NCBI RefSeq assembly: GCF_020687785.1
Contig: NZ_JAJEWI010000005.1
Coordinates: 915,937 to 979,936 of the forward strand
Length of the DNA stretch: 64,000 nucleotides
Source of the DNA: Sphingopyxis yananensis
Lineage (GTDB): Bacteria; Pseudomonadota; Alphaproteobacteria; Sphingomonadales; Sphingomonadaceae
Direction: 5' to 3'
The position numbers and the translations under genes are program-made. Below the pieces are notes generated by a model that saw only the letters and a program-made list of their open reading frames with translations, was not told where the DNA came from and did not search any database. This document shows positions 45,335 through 54,501 of this stretch, piece after piece (the stretch's first letter is position 1; every line of letters begins with the position of its first letter).

Positions 45335-46633
45335 ATGAGTATATTTGGCGTAGGCCGCTTTGATGACCCAGCGGTGGAGCAACGGTTCCAGACGACGGCC
45401 CGTCAATATCGCCTGCCTTTTGTGCGCCTGTACGGCGTGATGTTCATGCTCGTGTCACTGGCTTATAGCATTTTGAACCCGCTTTTTGTGTCACCCGATG
45501 ATATGGTCAGTCTGGCGATTTTGTTTGGCGTCATGCTGTTGATTAGCGGGGCCTATATCTGTCTGACCTTTTGGGATGGATATTTGGCGCGGCCCCATAT
45601 TGATTTTACGGCCTTGTTGATGCTGGTTTTTCTGTTGGGGCGGGTGAATTTAATCCTGTTCGACGAATTGATTATGCAGGAACAGGAAATGCACGCGGTG
45701 GGCGTGATGAACCGGCTGGCGATCAGCGCCTTTGCTGCCGTGGTATTGGCTGGGCGGCCCAAGGCGTTTTTGCTGTGGCTGATGCTGGATTTGTGCATGT
45801 TTTTGATCACGGTCGTGCCGCTCCAAAGCCATGGGGCGGGCTTATATTATGCGCTGCTCAGCTATGTTTCGGGCGCGACCATCATGTTGGCGATCAACCT
45901 AGCGATTGAGCGCACCAGCCGTGCGGCCTTTCAATTGGCGCAGGCGCTGGAGGTGGAGCGCCAGCATAATGAGGAACTGGTCTATAATATGCTGCCGTCC
46001 GGCGCGGTGGAGCGCATCAGGGGCGGGCATGTTGTCGCCGACAGCTTTGCCGACGCCAGTGTGATTTTCATTGATATGGCGGGTTTTACCGCGCTGACCA
46101 AGCGGATGTCGCCGGGGCATTTGGTCGATGTGCTCAATTGTTTTTTCCGCCATGCCGATGAATGTGCGGCGCGGCATGGGGTGGAAAAGGTCAAGACGAT
46201 TGGCGATGGATATTTGGCGATGGCGGGCGGCAATGTTGCCGCCAATAATAGCGCGGATGCCGCCATTGCCTTTGCGCATGATGTGTTAACGATTGTGCCA
46301 GAGCTGCGCCGTATTGCAGGCGTCGACCTGGGCTTGCGAATTGGCATTCATAGCGGGCCGGTGGTCGGCGGGGTGATTGGCGCGACGCGCATGGCTTATG
46401 ATTATTGGGGGGAGACGGTGAATATGGCCTCCCGCCTTGAAAGCTGTGCCCAGATCAACGGTATCGCCATTTCGGAAAGCTGTTGGCTGCGCACCAATAA
46501 GCGCGCGGAATTTGGGCCCGTGCAGCAGGAATTGCTGAAAGGTGTGGGGGAGACTTGCGTGTTTCGTTCCGTCCCCAAGGCAGCGGCAGAGGCTGTCGAG
46601 GATGATATGGCAGGTTTTGGACGCGTGGCCTAA
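45335..46633 (+). CDS. Membrane-bound adenylate/guanylate cyclase
   Basis: 432 residues. Five or six hydrophobic helices span about 30-190; the class III cyclase domain starts at about residue 230. ASVIFIDMAGFTALTKRMSP has the metal-binding Asp and FT motif, EKVKTIGDGYLAMAGG the second Asp region, and YDYWGETVNMASRLES the transition-state Asn/Arg. It probably makes cyclic AMP. The N-terminal membrane module replaces a sensor domain. ATG 45335 follows CAGGGGG; the frame is open to 45308. Confidence 0.9.
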   Translation: MSIFGVGRFDDPAVEQRFQTTARQYRLPFVRLYGVMFMLVSLAYSILNPLFVSPDDMVSLAILFGVMLLISGAYICLTFWDGYLARPHIDFTALLMLVFLLGRVNLILFDELIMQEQEMHAVGVMNRLAISAFAAVVLAGRPKAFLLWLMLDLCMFLITVVPLQSHGAGLYYALLSYVSGATIMLAINLAIERTSRAAFQLAQALEVERQHNEELVYNMLPSGAVERIRGGHVVADSFADASVIFIDMAGFTALTKRMSPGHLVDVLNCFFRHADECAARHGVEKVKTIGDGYLAMAGGNVAANNSADAAIAFAHDVLTIVPELRRIAGVDLGLRIGIHSGPVVGGVIGATRMAYDYWGETVNMASRLESCAQINGIAISESCWLRTNKRAEFGPVQQELLKGVGETCVFRSVPKAAAEAVEDDMAGFGRVA

Positions 46634-46723
46634 TGGCAGCGGCTTGGCGGGATGAACGCAAAGCCCCCCTTTGATCGGGTGCCTTGCTAGTCTCTTGGCC
46701 AAAGCGGGGCTTCGCTGTGCCCC

Positions 46724-47380
46724 TTAGGCGCTGTGCAATTTGCTGGTGACAAAGGCGATGGCAGCGGCCAGCGCTTGTTCCCGCGACATATCGCTATTGT
46801 CCAGCAGCATGGCGTCCGGCGCTTGGCAAAGCGGGGCGTCTTTGCGGCCGGTGTCGCGCGCGTCGCGGGCGCGGATGTCGGCCAATATCTCTTCATAGCG
46901 AACGGGGACGCCGCGCTGGGTCATTTCGCTATATCGGCGCTGGGCGCGCACGTCGGGGCGCGCCGTGACGAATAATTTGGCATCGGCATGGGGCGCGATC
47001 ACCGTGCCTATGTCGCGGCCATCCAGCACCGCGCCGCCCACTTGGTTGGCGAAATCAACCTGTCTGGCCAGCAAGGCCGCGCGAACTTGCGGGTGGGCGG
47101 AGATCTGACTGGCCAATGCACCGGTGCTTTCCAGCCTAAGGTCGGGATGGGCCAGCAAGGCGTCATCAAATCGACAGGCGGCCAAGGCGTCGTCGGCACG
47201 GCTGGCATCGCCGCCATTTTGGGCAAGCTGATACCCCACGGCGCGGTACAGCAAGCCCGTGTCCAAATAGGGCAGGCCGAAATGCGCCGCCAATTGCCGT
47301 GCGATGGTTCCTTTGCCCGATGCGGTGGGACCATCAACGGCAATGATCGGGCCAGCAGGATGTGCGCCCGCTGGCGTCAT
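46724..47380 (-). CDS. cmk: Cytidylate kinase
   Basis: 218 residues. IIAVDGPTASGKGTIARQLA is the Walker A of CMP kinase, YLDTGLLYRAVGYQL the nucleoside-binding stretch and DGRDIGTVI the DGRDIG motif. It phosphorylates CMP and dCMP. Its ATG overlaps the aroA stop (ATGA). In proteobacteria cmk normally precedes rpsA directly. Confidence 0.95.
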   Translation of the reverse strand: MTPAGAHPAGPIIAVDGPTASGKGTIARQLAAHFGLPYLDTGLLYRAVGYQLAQNGGDASRADDALAACRFDDALLAHPDLRLESTGALASQISAHPQVRAALLARQVDFANQVGGAVLDGRDIGTVIAPHADAKLFVTARPDVRAQRRYSEMTQRGVPVRYEEILADIRARDARDTGRKDAPLCQAPDAMLLDNSDMSREQALAAAIAFVTSKLHSA

Positions 47381-48705
47381 TGTTGAAGGCCCGACAATAA
47401 TATTTCGAAATTGGGGAAGCTGGTTCCAACCGGCGTCATATCGTCGATGGTGACCGCTTGACGGGATACCAGCCCAGCGATCGCAAAGCTCATGCAGATG
47501 CGGTGGTCCAGATGGCCTGCGATGGTGCCGCCACCCGCCAGCAATTCGCCGCCGCTGCCGTCGATGCTAAGCCCATCTTCGCTTTCGCGCACCGTAACGC
47601 CAATGGCTGCAAGGCCGGTTGCCATCACCGCGATGCGGTCGCTTTCCTTGACGCGCAATTCATCAAGGCCGGTGGTGTTGGTCGTGCCTTGGGCCATGGC
47701 GGCGGCGATGAACAGGACGGGGAATTCGTCGATCATGCTGGGGGCCAGCGCGGGGTCCACGTCAATGCCGGTCAAAATGCTGTGCTTGATGTGCAGATCA
47801 GCCACCGGTTCGCCGCCGACTTCGCGGGGGTTTAATTCTTCGATATGGCCGCCCATTTGGCGCAGCACGGTCACAATGCCGGCGCGTGTTTCGTTCAGGC
47901 CGACATTGGTGATGATGACATCGCTGTCTGGCACGATCAGCGCCGCGACGATGAAGAAAGCGGCGGACGACGGGTCGCCCGGCACGATGATATTTTGGGG
48001 TTGCAGCTCTGCTTCGCCGCGCAGGCGGATGATGCGGCTGCCGTCGCTGTCCAGATCGACCGTCAAATCAGCGCCAAAGCCACGCAACATGCGTTCGCTA
48101 TGGTCGCGGGTGGGGATGGGTTCGATAATTTCGGTGATGCCGGGGGTGTTGAGGCCCGCCAACAGAATCGCGCTTTTCACCTGAGCCGAGGCCATGGGCA
48201 GGCGATAGGATAGCGGCACAGCAGGGGCGATGCCGCGCACCATCAATGGCAAGCGGCCGCCAGGGCTGGCGGAAAATTCGGTGCCCATTTGGGCCAGTGG
48301 GTCCATAACGCGGCCCATTGGGCGGCTCGACAGGCTGGCATCGCCCGTGAAGGTCACATGAATCGGGTGCGTCGCCACCAAGCCCATCAACAGGCGGGTG
48401 GACGTGCCGCTATTGCCCATTTCCAACGCATGTTGGGGTTGGAGCAAGCTGCCCACGCCCACACCGTGAATGACCCATTCGCCATTGTCTTGGCGGGTGA
48501 TCTGCGCCCCCATCGCCCGCATAGCGTCGGCGGTTGCCAGAACGTCATGGCCTTCGAGCAGGCCGGTGACTCGGCTTTCGCCGACCGAAAGAGCACTTAA
48601 CATCAGCGAACGATGCGATATGCTCTTGTCACCCGGAATGGTGATCTTACCTTTCAGGGAAGATGAGGTGGAGAAGCGGCGAGGGGAAATAGGATGTTCG
48701 ATCAT
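47377..48705 (-). CDS. aroA: 5-enolpyruvylshikimate-3-phosphate synthase
   Basis: 442 residues. GKITIPGDKSISHRSLM, LEMGNSGTSTRLLMG (residues near 90-104), and LRVKESDRI are EPSPS motifs. It joins shikimate-3-phosphate and PEP in aromatic amino acid synthesis. NSGTSTR, with Ala for Pro variants absent here, and the SMD motif suggest the class II-like subgroup; glyphosate response cannot be judged by eye. ATG 48705 is used; the frame opens upstream to 48750. Confidence 0.93.
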   Translation of the reverse strand: MIEHPISPRRFSTSSSLKGKITIPGDKSISHRSLMLSALSVGESRVTGLLEGHDVLATADAMRAMGAQITRQDNGEWVIHGVGVGSLLQPQHALEMGNSGTSTRLLMGLVATHPIHVTFTGDASLSSRPMGRVMDPLAQMGTEFSASPGGRLPLMVRGIAPAVPLSYRLPMASAQVKSAILLAGLNTPGITEIIEPIPTRDHSERMLRGFGADLTVDLDSDGSRIIRLRGEAELQPQNIIVPGDPSSAAFFIVAALIVPDSDVIITNVGLNETRAGIVTVLRQMGGHIEELNPREVGGEPVADLHIKHSILTGIDVDPALAPSMIDEFPVLFIAAAMAQGTTNTTGLDELRVKESDRIAVMATGLAAIGVTVRESEDGLSIDGSGGELLAGGGTIAGHLDHRICMSFAIAGLVSRQAVTIDDMTPVGTSFPNFEILLSGLQQ

Positions 48706-48830
48706 GACGAGCGGCTTTTGACAGCGGCTCGACAATCTGGCAAGGCGCACGCCGATTTAACGGACAGCGTTCTGCTGCCGTTCTTCTCGTGATGAATTTT
48801 CACCCGACTTTTCGGAAAAACGAGGCTGTT

Positions 48831-49157
48831 ATGGTTAAGGCTGAATGGGGCACAAAGCGTAGCTGCCCGAAATGTGCGACACGCTTTTACGATCTGACGA
48901 AGGAAGATCCGGTTAGCTGCATCAGCTGCGGCTATGCATGGATACCGGAATCGGTGCTGAAGTCCAAGCAACCCATGCCATTTGAGCAGGTTGTGAAGGT
49001 CGGCAAGGAAGCCGCAGATAGCGAAGCGGATGATGATTTGGATCTGGACGTCGATGTCGATGAAGACAGCGATTCGCCAGACAATGACGTTGATCTGGGC
49101 GGCGACGACGATTTGGGCGTTGCGACCGGCGACGATGATGTGGAAATTGAAAGCTGA
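48831..49157 (+). CDS. FYDLN-type zinc-ribbon protein (TIGR02300)
   Basis: 108 residues. MVKAEWGTKRSCPKCATRFYDLTKEDPVSCISCG gives two CxxC pairs and the FYDL motif; the second half is almost only Asp and Glu (DLDLDVDVDEDSD), i.e. strongly acidic and probably disordered. This is the alphaproteobacterial TIGR02300 family, unknown in function, commonly found beside aroA. ATG 48831 gives the family start; a longer frame begins at 48789. Confidence 0.9.
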   Translation: MVKAEWGTKRSCPKCATRFYDLTKEDPVSCISCGYAWIPESVLKSKQPMPFEQVVKVGKEAADSEADDDLDLDVDVDEDSDSPDNDVDLGGDDDLGVATGDDDVEIES

Positions 49158-49189
49158 TTCTTCAGCGCTGTTTTTGCAAATGATGATGG

Positions 49190-49230
49190 GCAAGGGCCAA
49201 AAAATGCAGAAAGTTGCGTTTGGCCCTTGC
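49190..49230 (+). terminator. Hairpin after the FYDLN gene
   Basis: GCAAGGGCCAAA (49190-49201) pairs with TTTGGCCCTTGC (49219-49230), a 12-bp stem with a 17-base loop. No T run follows; it lies 32 bases after the stop and is probably still the terminator. Confidence 0.6.
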
Positions 49231-49302
49231 ATCAACAAGCCAGCCTGTTAAATGCGGCGTCCCGATCACAACAACCCAGTGTGATTGGCTTGAAAATGGC
49301 AT

Positions 49303-49378
<76 letters not shown>

Positions 49379-49525
49379 TTTCACATTTTCTATGATTTTC
49401 TGATGGATAACCACCCGCCGCCTTGCTTGGTCTGCGGGATTTTTTGTGCGTGAATCTGGTCGCGGCAAATTGATGCAAGCCCTGCAAGGTGCGAGTTTGC
49501 ATCAATTCCTGTGTCCGCCGTTGCG

Positions 49526-49831
49526 TTATGCAGAAACAACGTCCGCCCAATCGGGGTGCCGTGGTCCGCGCGCCTTGACGAAGGGGCAGAGCGGAATGAT
49601 TTTATAACCATTTTCTTTGGCATCGGCGATGAAGGTGGCGAGCAAGGCTTGGCCCACGCCAAGGCCGCGCATGGAATCGGGGACGGAGGTTGAGGAGGCG
49701 ATCACCAAAGTGGGCGAGGTGGTGGACCAAGCCAGCGTCGCTGTGTCGCCATGTTTGTTGTATGTGAAGCTGCCGCCAGTCGCGGTGGTGTTTTTGCTGA
49801 TGTCGGCTGGATTGATCAAGATAGGCTCCAA
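49526..49831 (-). CDS. GNAT-type N-acetyltransferase
   Basis: 101 residues. VPDSMRGLGVGQALLATFIA contains the acetyl-CoA-binding R/Q-x-x-G-x-G/A loop, and ENGYKIIPLCPFVKA follows. It belongs to the short YjdJ/NATD1-like GNAT branch, which are small acetyltransferases of unknown substrate. The plausible start is ATG 49831. It lies between the two tRNA-Ala genes, on the opposite strand. Confidence 0.88.
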   Translation of the reverse strand: MEPILINPADISKNTTATGGSFTYNKHGDTATLAWSTTSPTLVIASSTSVPDSMRGLGVGQALLATFIADAKENGYKIIPLCPFVKARGPRHPDWADVVSA

Positions 49832-50170
49832 TCATATGGGGATGTGCTGGGTAACGGGTGCGGACAAAAGGAGTTCCGTGAGTTGGCCGAAACAGGCGGT
49901 GGTGCAAAAGTAACATAGGCTCGCCATGCTTGCTGGATTAGCGGCGCGGAGGGCCACACGGCCCGCAGCGGCGCGATGAGGGGAAGTGCGCTGGCTTCCA
50001 TGGGATGGAGGTTCTGGTGGGCCGCGTTTGAATGGATTTTCGATCGCAATTTGGCAAAATTGAAAAAAAATTCAAAAACTCTGTAAACCCCTCTTGCATC
50101 AAAGAAATAGCCTGCTAATTGCAGCCCCACGGACGCAGTAACCCAGTGCGGTCCGCTTGAAAATGGCATG
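49832..50170. other. Intergenic, including tRNA promoter
   Basis: 339 bases with no credible gene. The last 80 contain a promoter-like TTGCAT...CTAATT pair (about 50096-50122) that is conserved before tRNA copy 1 (about 49226-49252), and a short A-rich inverted repeat TTGAA/TTCAA near 50060. Confidence 0.5.
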
Positions 50171-50246
<76 letters not shown>

Positions 50247-50394
50247 TTCACCCATCACTCATAATAAAATTGATCATATCGCATAGCGGTCCCGATGCGC
50301 GCAGTGTCCGAAGAATGGGCCGCTTTTTTGCGTGGGTTCACGGATGGACATAATGGGATGGCATGCCATTCGTCGCCCGCCTGAACCACGGTGG

Positions 50395-50847
50395 TTAGGA
50401 TGTTGGCTCGTCGTCCGTCGCGGGGAATAAGGGCTGCATATCAATGGCATCGGCCAGACTGATGCCGTCCAAAATGGCGGCGGTATCGTCCCGAACCTTG
50501 AGCATCACGCTGCGCATCCGGCACTCCGCCTCGGGCAGACAGTTTTTGCAGCTTTCATAGGCGTTACGGGCCGCGCAGGGCACCAAGGCCAGCGACCCAC
50601 GTGTTAGGCGCACCAAGTCGCCATAGCTGATGTCCACAGGCGGCAGGGCGAGTTGATAGCCGCCGTCACGGCCCCGCTGGGAAATGAGCAAGCCTTCGCG
50701 GGACATTTCCGACAAAATCACCGTTAGAAATTTGGGCGGGATATTTTGCGCATCAGCAATGTCGGCCAGTTGAACCTGTCCTTTGCCCCAATGGTCGGCA
50801 AGGTGCTGAAACGCACGAATGGTATAACGGGTCTTTTGCGAAAGCAT
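50395..50847 (-). CDS. Rrf2 family transcriptional regulator
   Basis: 150 residues. The N-terminal winged helix contains YTIRAFQHLA, LADIADAQNIPPKFLTVILSE and GRDGGYQLA. Four cysteines (CAARNAYESCKNCLPEAEC, near residues 91-109) could hold an Fe-S cluster; spacing differs from IscR (C-x5-C-x5-C) and from NsrR, so the sensed signal is not clear. Confidence 0.9.
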   Translation of the reverse strand: MLSQKTRYTIRAFQHLADHWGKGQVQLADIADAQNIPPKFLTVILSEMSREGLLISQRGRDGGYQLALPPVDISYGDLVRLTRGSLALVPCAARNAYESCKNCLPEAECRMRSVMLKVRDDTAAILDGISLADAIDMQPLFPATDDEPTS

Positions 50848-51013
50848 GGGGAGACTAGTGTGCCAAAATGGCGGTCAATTCAACCATTCAGGCAGAGATA
50901 ATATCATCTGCCGCCCGCTGAGGCTTTCTGGGCACAGAATGGACGGGGTCCCAAAGCTTGGCAGGCGGGGCGAATCGGCATAGGCTGGCGAAAAATGACA
51001 TGGGAGACCGGAG

Positions 51014-51631
51014 ATGGAGAGGCTGGATAACGGCGTAATTCATGCGCCACGCGCCACTTTTCGCGCCATGAGCGAATCGACTCAGCAAGATTGGGATATT
51101 ATTGCCGCCGAACAAAAGGAATTTTCGGGCGGCAATGCGGCCCGCATCTTGCAGCATCTGAATTTGCTGGCTGGCGACTATGGTGGCTTTCCCGTCGATC
51201 GGTTGACGCATTGTTTGCAAACCGCGACTCGGGCGTATCGGGATGGGCGCGACGAAGAATATGTGGTGATGGCGTTGCTGCACGACATTGGCGACACTTT
51301 GGGGGCGTTTAATCATCCCGACGTTGCAGCCGCGATATTGAAGCCGTTTTTATCCGATGAGAATCTGTGGATTGTGCAGCATCACGGGATTTTTCAGGGG
51401 CATTATTTCTTTCATTATCTGGGGCTGGACCGCGATATGCGGGATCAATTTGCTGATCACCCTTATGCCGAGGCCTGTCAATTTTTCTGTTCTGAATATG
51501 ATTCGCCAGCCTTCGACCCAGAATATGACAGTTTGCCGGTGGAATTTTTTGCGCCGATGGTCGAGCGCGTGTGTAATCGTCCCCGTAACAGCATTTATAA
51601 AAAGGTCTTGGACGACAAGCATGCCGCCTAG
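51014..51631 (+). CDS. HD-domain protein, PhnZ-like size
   Basis: 205 residues. LLHDIGDTLG has the HD metal pair, with other likely ligands in DRLTHCLQ, QHHGIFQGHYF and DSPAFD. The single small HD domain of about 200 residues with an extra His-x-x-x-His stretch resembles the di-iron oxygenases of the PhnZ/TmpB group, but a phosphohydrolase is equally possible. No phosphonate genes are adjacent. ATG 51014 is preceded by GGAGA. Confidence 0.72.
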   Translation: MERLDNGVIHAPRATFRAMSESTQQDWDIIAAEQKEFSGGNAARILQHLNLLAGDYGGFPVDRLTHCLQTATRAYRDGRDEEYVVMALLHDIGDTLGAFNHPDVAAAILKPFLSDENLWIVQHHGIFQGHYFFHYLGLDRDMRDQFADHPYAEACQFFCSEYDSPAFDPEYDSLPVEFFAPMVERVCNRPRNSIYKKVLDDKHAA

Positions 51632-51774
51632 CGTCCATTTCGCTTAGGGTTCTGCGCCTAATAGCTGACATGCTGTGATGGCGGCGGCGCGCATCTGTCG
51701 AGCAAAAATCCATGCGGATTGGGGCTGCGCAAATGCTGGGGCAAATAGACACGGCATATGAACAAGACGGTGTG

Positions 51775-51810
51775 CAAAAAAATGCCCCAGCCGCAACAGC
51801 GTCTGGGGCA
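51775..51810 (-). terminator. Rho-independent terminator of the hydratase gene
   Basis: TGCCCCAG (51783-51790) pairs with CTGGGGCA (51803-51810); on the minus strand the stem runs into a T run from the As at 51776-51782. It lies about 95 bases after the hydratase stop. Confidence 0.8.
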
Positions 51811-51903
51811 GTGGTCAAGGGATATGCCAATCGTCCTAGCTTTGACATAAGGCATACACATGACAGCCGCGTAAGTTGCCTTGATCAGGCGAATTTTGCG
51901 ATC

Positions 51904-52713
51904 TTATTTGCCGGTAAAGGCTGTTTTGCGTTTTTGCATGAAGGCCATGATGCCTTCCACCGCGTCGGCGCTGTTGCCGGCGGTGAATTGGCCTTGTGCT
52001 TCGGCATCCAATGTCTGGGCATAGCTTTGCGACAAGCCATCCCGCAGGACTTTGCGCATCGTGCCCAAAGCGACAGTCGGACCGTTGGCCAGACGTTCGG
52101 CCAAGGCTTGGGCTTCGTCCAGCAAAGCCGCGTCGTCGACGGACTTGTAAATCAGACCCCATTGTTCGGCTTGGTCCGCCGAAATTTTTTCGCCCAGCAT
52201 CATCATTTGTGTGGCGCGGGGCAGGCCGATCAGGCGCGGCAAAATCCACGACGAACCGCCATCGGGAACCAAGCCGATGTTGACAAAGGCTTGCAGGAAA
52301 TAAGAGCTTTTACCAGCCACGGTGAAATCGCCGGCCAAAGCGAAGCTGCATCCGACACCCGCCGCAGGGCCGTTGACAGCCGTCACCACGGGAATGTCCA
52401 AAGCGGCCAGTGCCAGCAACATGGGGTTGTAATGGTTACGCAAGGCTTTGCGGCTGTTGGAACCGCCGCCGACAGCGGAGCCGCCGCCGCTACGATCGCC
52501 CGATAAATCGGCACCAGAGCAAAAACCACGGCCTTCGCCCGTAATCAGCAGCGCGCGCGCGCCCAGCGCGGGCAGCCAGTCCAAGGCCGCACGAATGTCA
52601 TCGGCCATATCTGGGGCCATGCTGTTCAAACGCTCTGGTCGATTCAAGGTGATGCGCGCCACATTGTTGGTGCATTCCAACTTGATGCTGGCAAAGCTGG
52701 GCAGGTCAGTCAT
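51904..52713 (-). CDS. Enoyl-CoA hydratase/isomerase family protein
   Basis: 269 residues, crotonase fold. ARALLITGEGRGFCSGADL is the oxyanion-hole region and AVNGPAAGVGCSFALAGD the second, with D and G residues but no second catalytic Glu that I can place surely. Similar proteins include PaaG-like isomerases. A Gly/Ser-rich insert (GDRSGGGSAVGGGSN, about 71-86) lies after the first block. The start is preceded by AGAGGGA. Confidence 0.88.
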   Translation of the reverse strand: MTDLPSFASIKLECTNNVARITLNRPERLNSMAPDMADDIRAALDWLPALGARALLITGEGRGFCSGADLSGDRSGGGSAVGGGSNSRKALRNHYNPMLLALAALDIPVVTAVNGPAAGVGCSFALAGDFTVAGKSSYFLQAFVNIGLVPDGGSSWILPRLIGLPRATQMMMLGEKISADQAEQWGLIYKSVDDAALLDEAQALAERLANGPTVALGTMRKVLRDGLSQSYAQTLDAEAQGQFTAGNSADAVEGIMAFMQKRKTAFTGK

Positions 52714-52905
52714 GTGTGTAATTTCCCTCTCACTCTCTGGTCATGCTTTACGTTTACGTAAACTGTGACGCATTCGGCGGTACAGTGCAAGCGTCAACCA
52801 TGATGTCGGATAAAAAGCGCTACGCATTGCTGTCGCGCTATAATCTGATGGAGATGAGCGCCAAAGCCTTTCCACGACGGCTGCTTAATGCTAACCGCCC
52901 GCGCC

Positions 52906-54498
52906 ATGTCCATGAACCGTCCTGATCGCCGCACCTTTGCCATTATTGCCCACCCTGACGCTGGTAAAACCACGCTGACGGAAAAATTGCTGGTGGCTGG
53001 CGGCGCCATTCACATGGCGGGTGAGGTCAAGGCGCGCGGCCAAGCGCGGCGCGCCCGTTCCGACTGGATGAAGATTGAGCAGCAGCGCGGCATTTCGGTC
53101 ACGTCATCGGTGATGACATTTGAATATGCGAATTTGGTGTTCAACCTGCTGGACACCCCCGGACACGAAGATTTTAGTGAAGACACATATCGCACCCTAA
53201 CCGCCGTCGACAGCGCGGTGATGGTGATTGACGCCGCCAAAGGGATCGAGCCGCAAACGCTGAAATTGTTCGAGGTTTGTCGCCTGCGCAACGTGCCGAT
53301 CATCACCTTCATTAACAAGGTGGACCGTGAAGGTCAGGCGGCGTTTGAATTGCTGGACGATGTGGCCAATCGGTTGGCATTGGATGTGTGCCCCATGAAT
53401 TGGCCCGTCGGCATGGGCGGCTTGTTCGAAGGCATATATGATCTGGTCGATCCGGCGCTGATGATCCCAGGCGACAATCCCCAGCACAGCTATGAAGGGG
53501 ATCGTGTTACGATGTCGGGCTTGGATGACCCGAAAATGGCCGAGACTTTGAGCGAGCGGGCGCTGGCGCAATTGCGCGAAGAAACGGATTTGGCGGCCGC
53601 TTATGGCGATTTTGATGTTGATGCCTATTTGAACGGTGATTTGACCCCCGTATTTTTTGGTTCCGCGCTGAAGGAATTTGGCGTGATGGATTTGTTGGCT
53701 GGCTTGGCAAGCCATGCCCCAGGGCCAGGGAAGCAGCCAGCAGAACCTGCGCCCATTGACCCAGATGACAAGGTGGTGACGGGATTTGTGTTTAAGGTTC
53801 AGGCCAATATGAACCCCGCGCACCGCGACCGTATTGCCTTTATGCGTATGTGTTCGGGCAAGTTTGAACGCGGTATGCGCTTGACCCAAGTGGGGACGGG
53901 TAAAGCCATTGCGATCAGCCGCCCGATGCTGTTTTTGGCGCAGGATCGCGAAATGGCCGAAGAAGCATGGCCCGGCGATATCATCGGCATTCCCAACCAT
54001 GGCACGTTGCGTGTGGGCGATACTTTGTCGGAACGCACAGACATTACGATCACTGGCTTGCCGAATTTCGCGCCTGAATTGCTGCGCCGCGTGGCGTTGG
54101 TGGACCCCACCAAAACCAAACAATTGCGCAAGGCGTTGGATGATATGGCCGAAGAAGGGATTATTCAGGTCTTCTATCCCGAAATCGGCAGCAATATGAT
54201 TGTCGGTGTGGTCGGGCAGTTGCAGTTGGAAGTGCTGATCAGCCGGTTAGAGGCGGAATATAAGGTGGATGCGCGGCTGGAAGCATCGCCATGGGATACG
54301 GCGCGTTGGATTGCATGTGATGATCCGGCAAAGCTGAAACAGTTTCAATCGGATAATCGGGGCGCGTCCGCCTTGGACCGCGATGGCGCACCGGTGTTCA
54401 TGGCCAAGGACGCTTGGGAAGTGAATTATGTGATGCAGCGCAACCCGGATATTCGCTTTACCGCCACCAAAGAACGGAAATTTGCTCCGGCAAACTGA
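52906..54498 (+). CDS. prfC: Peptide chain release factor 3
   Basis: 530 residues. AHPDAGKTTLTEKLL is the G1 loop, DTPGHEDFSEDTYR the G3 region, and NKVDRE the G4 motif; the switch has RGISVTSSVM. RF3 is a GTPase that removes RF1/RF2 from the ribosome after termination. Start choice is weak: ATG 52906 (MSMNRPDRR) is used, with ATG 52888 six codons upstream. It ends 4 bases before the convergent dinB stop. Confidence 0.95.
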   Translation: MSMNRPDRRTFAIIAHPDAGKTTLTEKLLVAGGAIHMAGEVKARGQARRARSDWMKIEQQRGISVTSSVMTFEYANLVFNLLDTPGHEDFSEDTYRTLTAVDSAVMVIDAAKGIEPQTLKLFEVCRLRNVPIITFINKVDREGQAAFELLDDVANRLALDVCPMNWPVGMGGLFEGIYDLVDPALMIPGDNPQHSYEGDRVTMSGLDDPKMAETLSERALAQLREETDLAAAYGDFDVDAYLNGDLTPVFFGSALKEFGVMDLLAGLASHAPGPGKQPAEPAPIDPDDKVVTGFVFKVQANMNPAHRDRIAFMRMCSGKFERGMRLTQVGTGKAIAISRPMLFLAQDREMAEEAWPGDIIGIPNHGTLRVGDTLSERTDITITGLPNFAPELLRRVALVDPTKTKQLRKALDDMAEEGIIQVFYPEIGSNMIVGVVGQLQLEVLISRLEAEYKVDARLEASPWDTARWIACDDPAKLKQFQSDNRGASALDRDGAPVFMAKDAWEVNYVMQRNPDIRFTATKERKFAPAN

Positions 54499-54501
54499 TC
54501 A

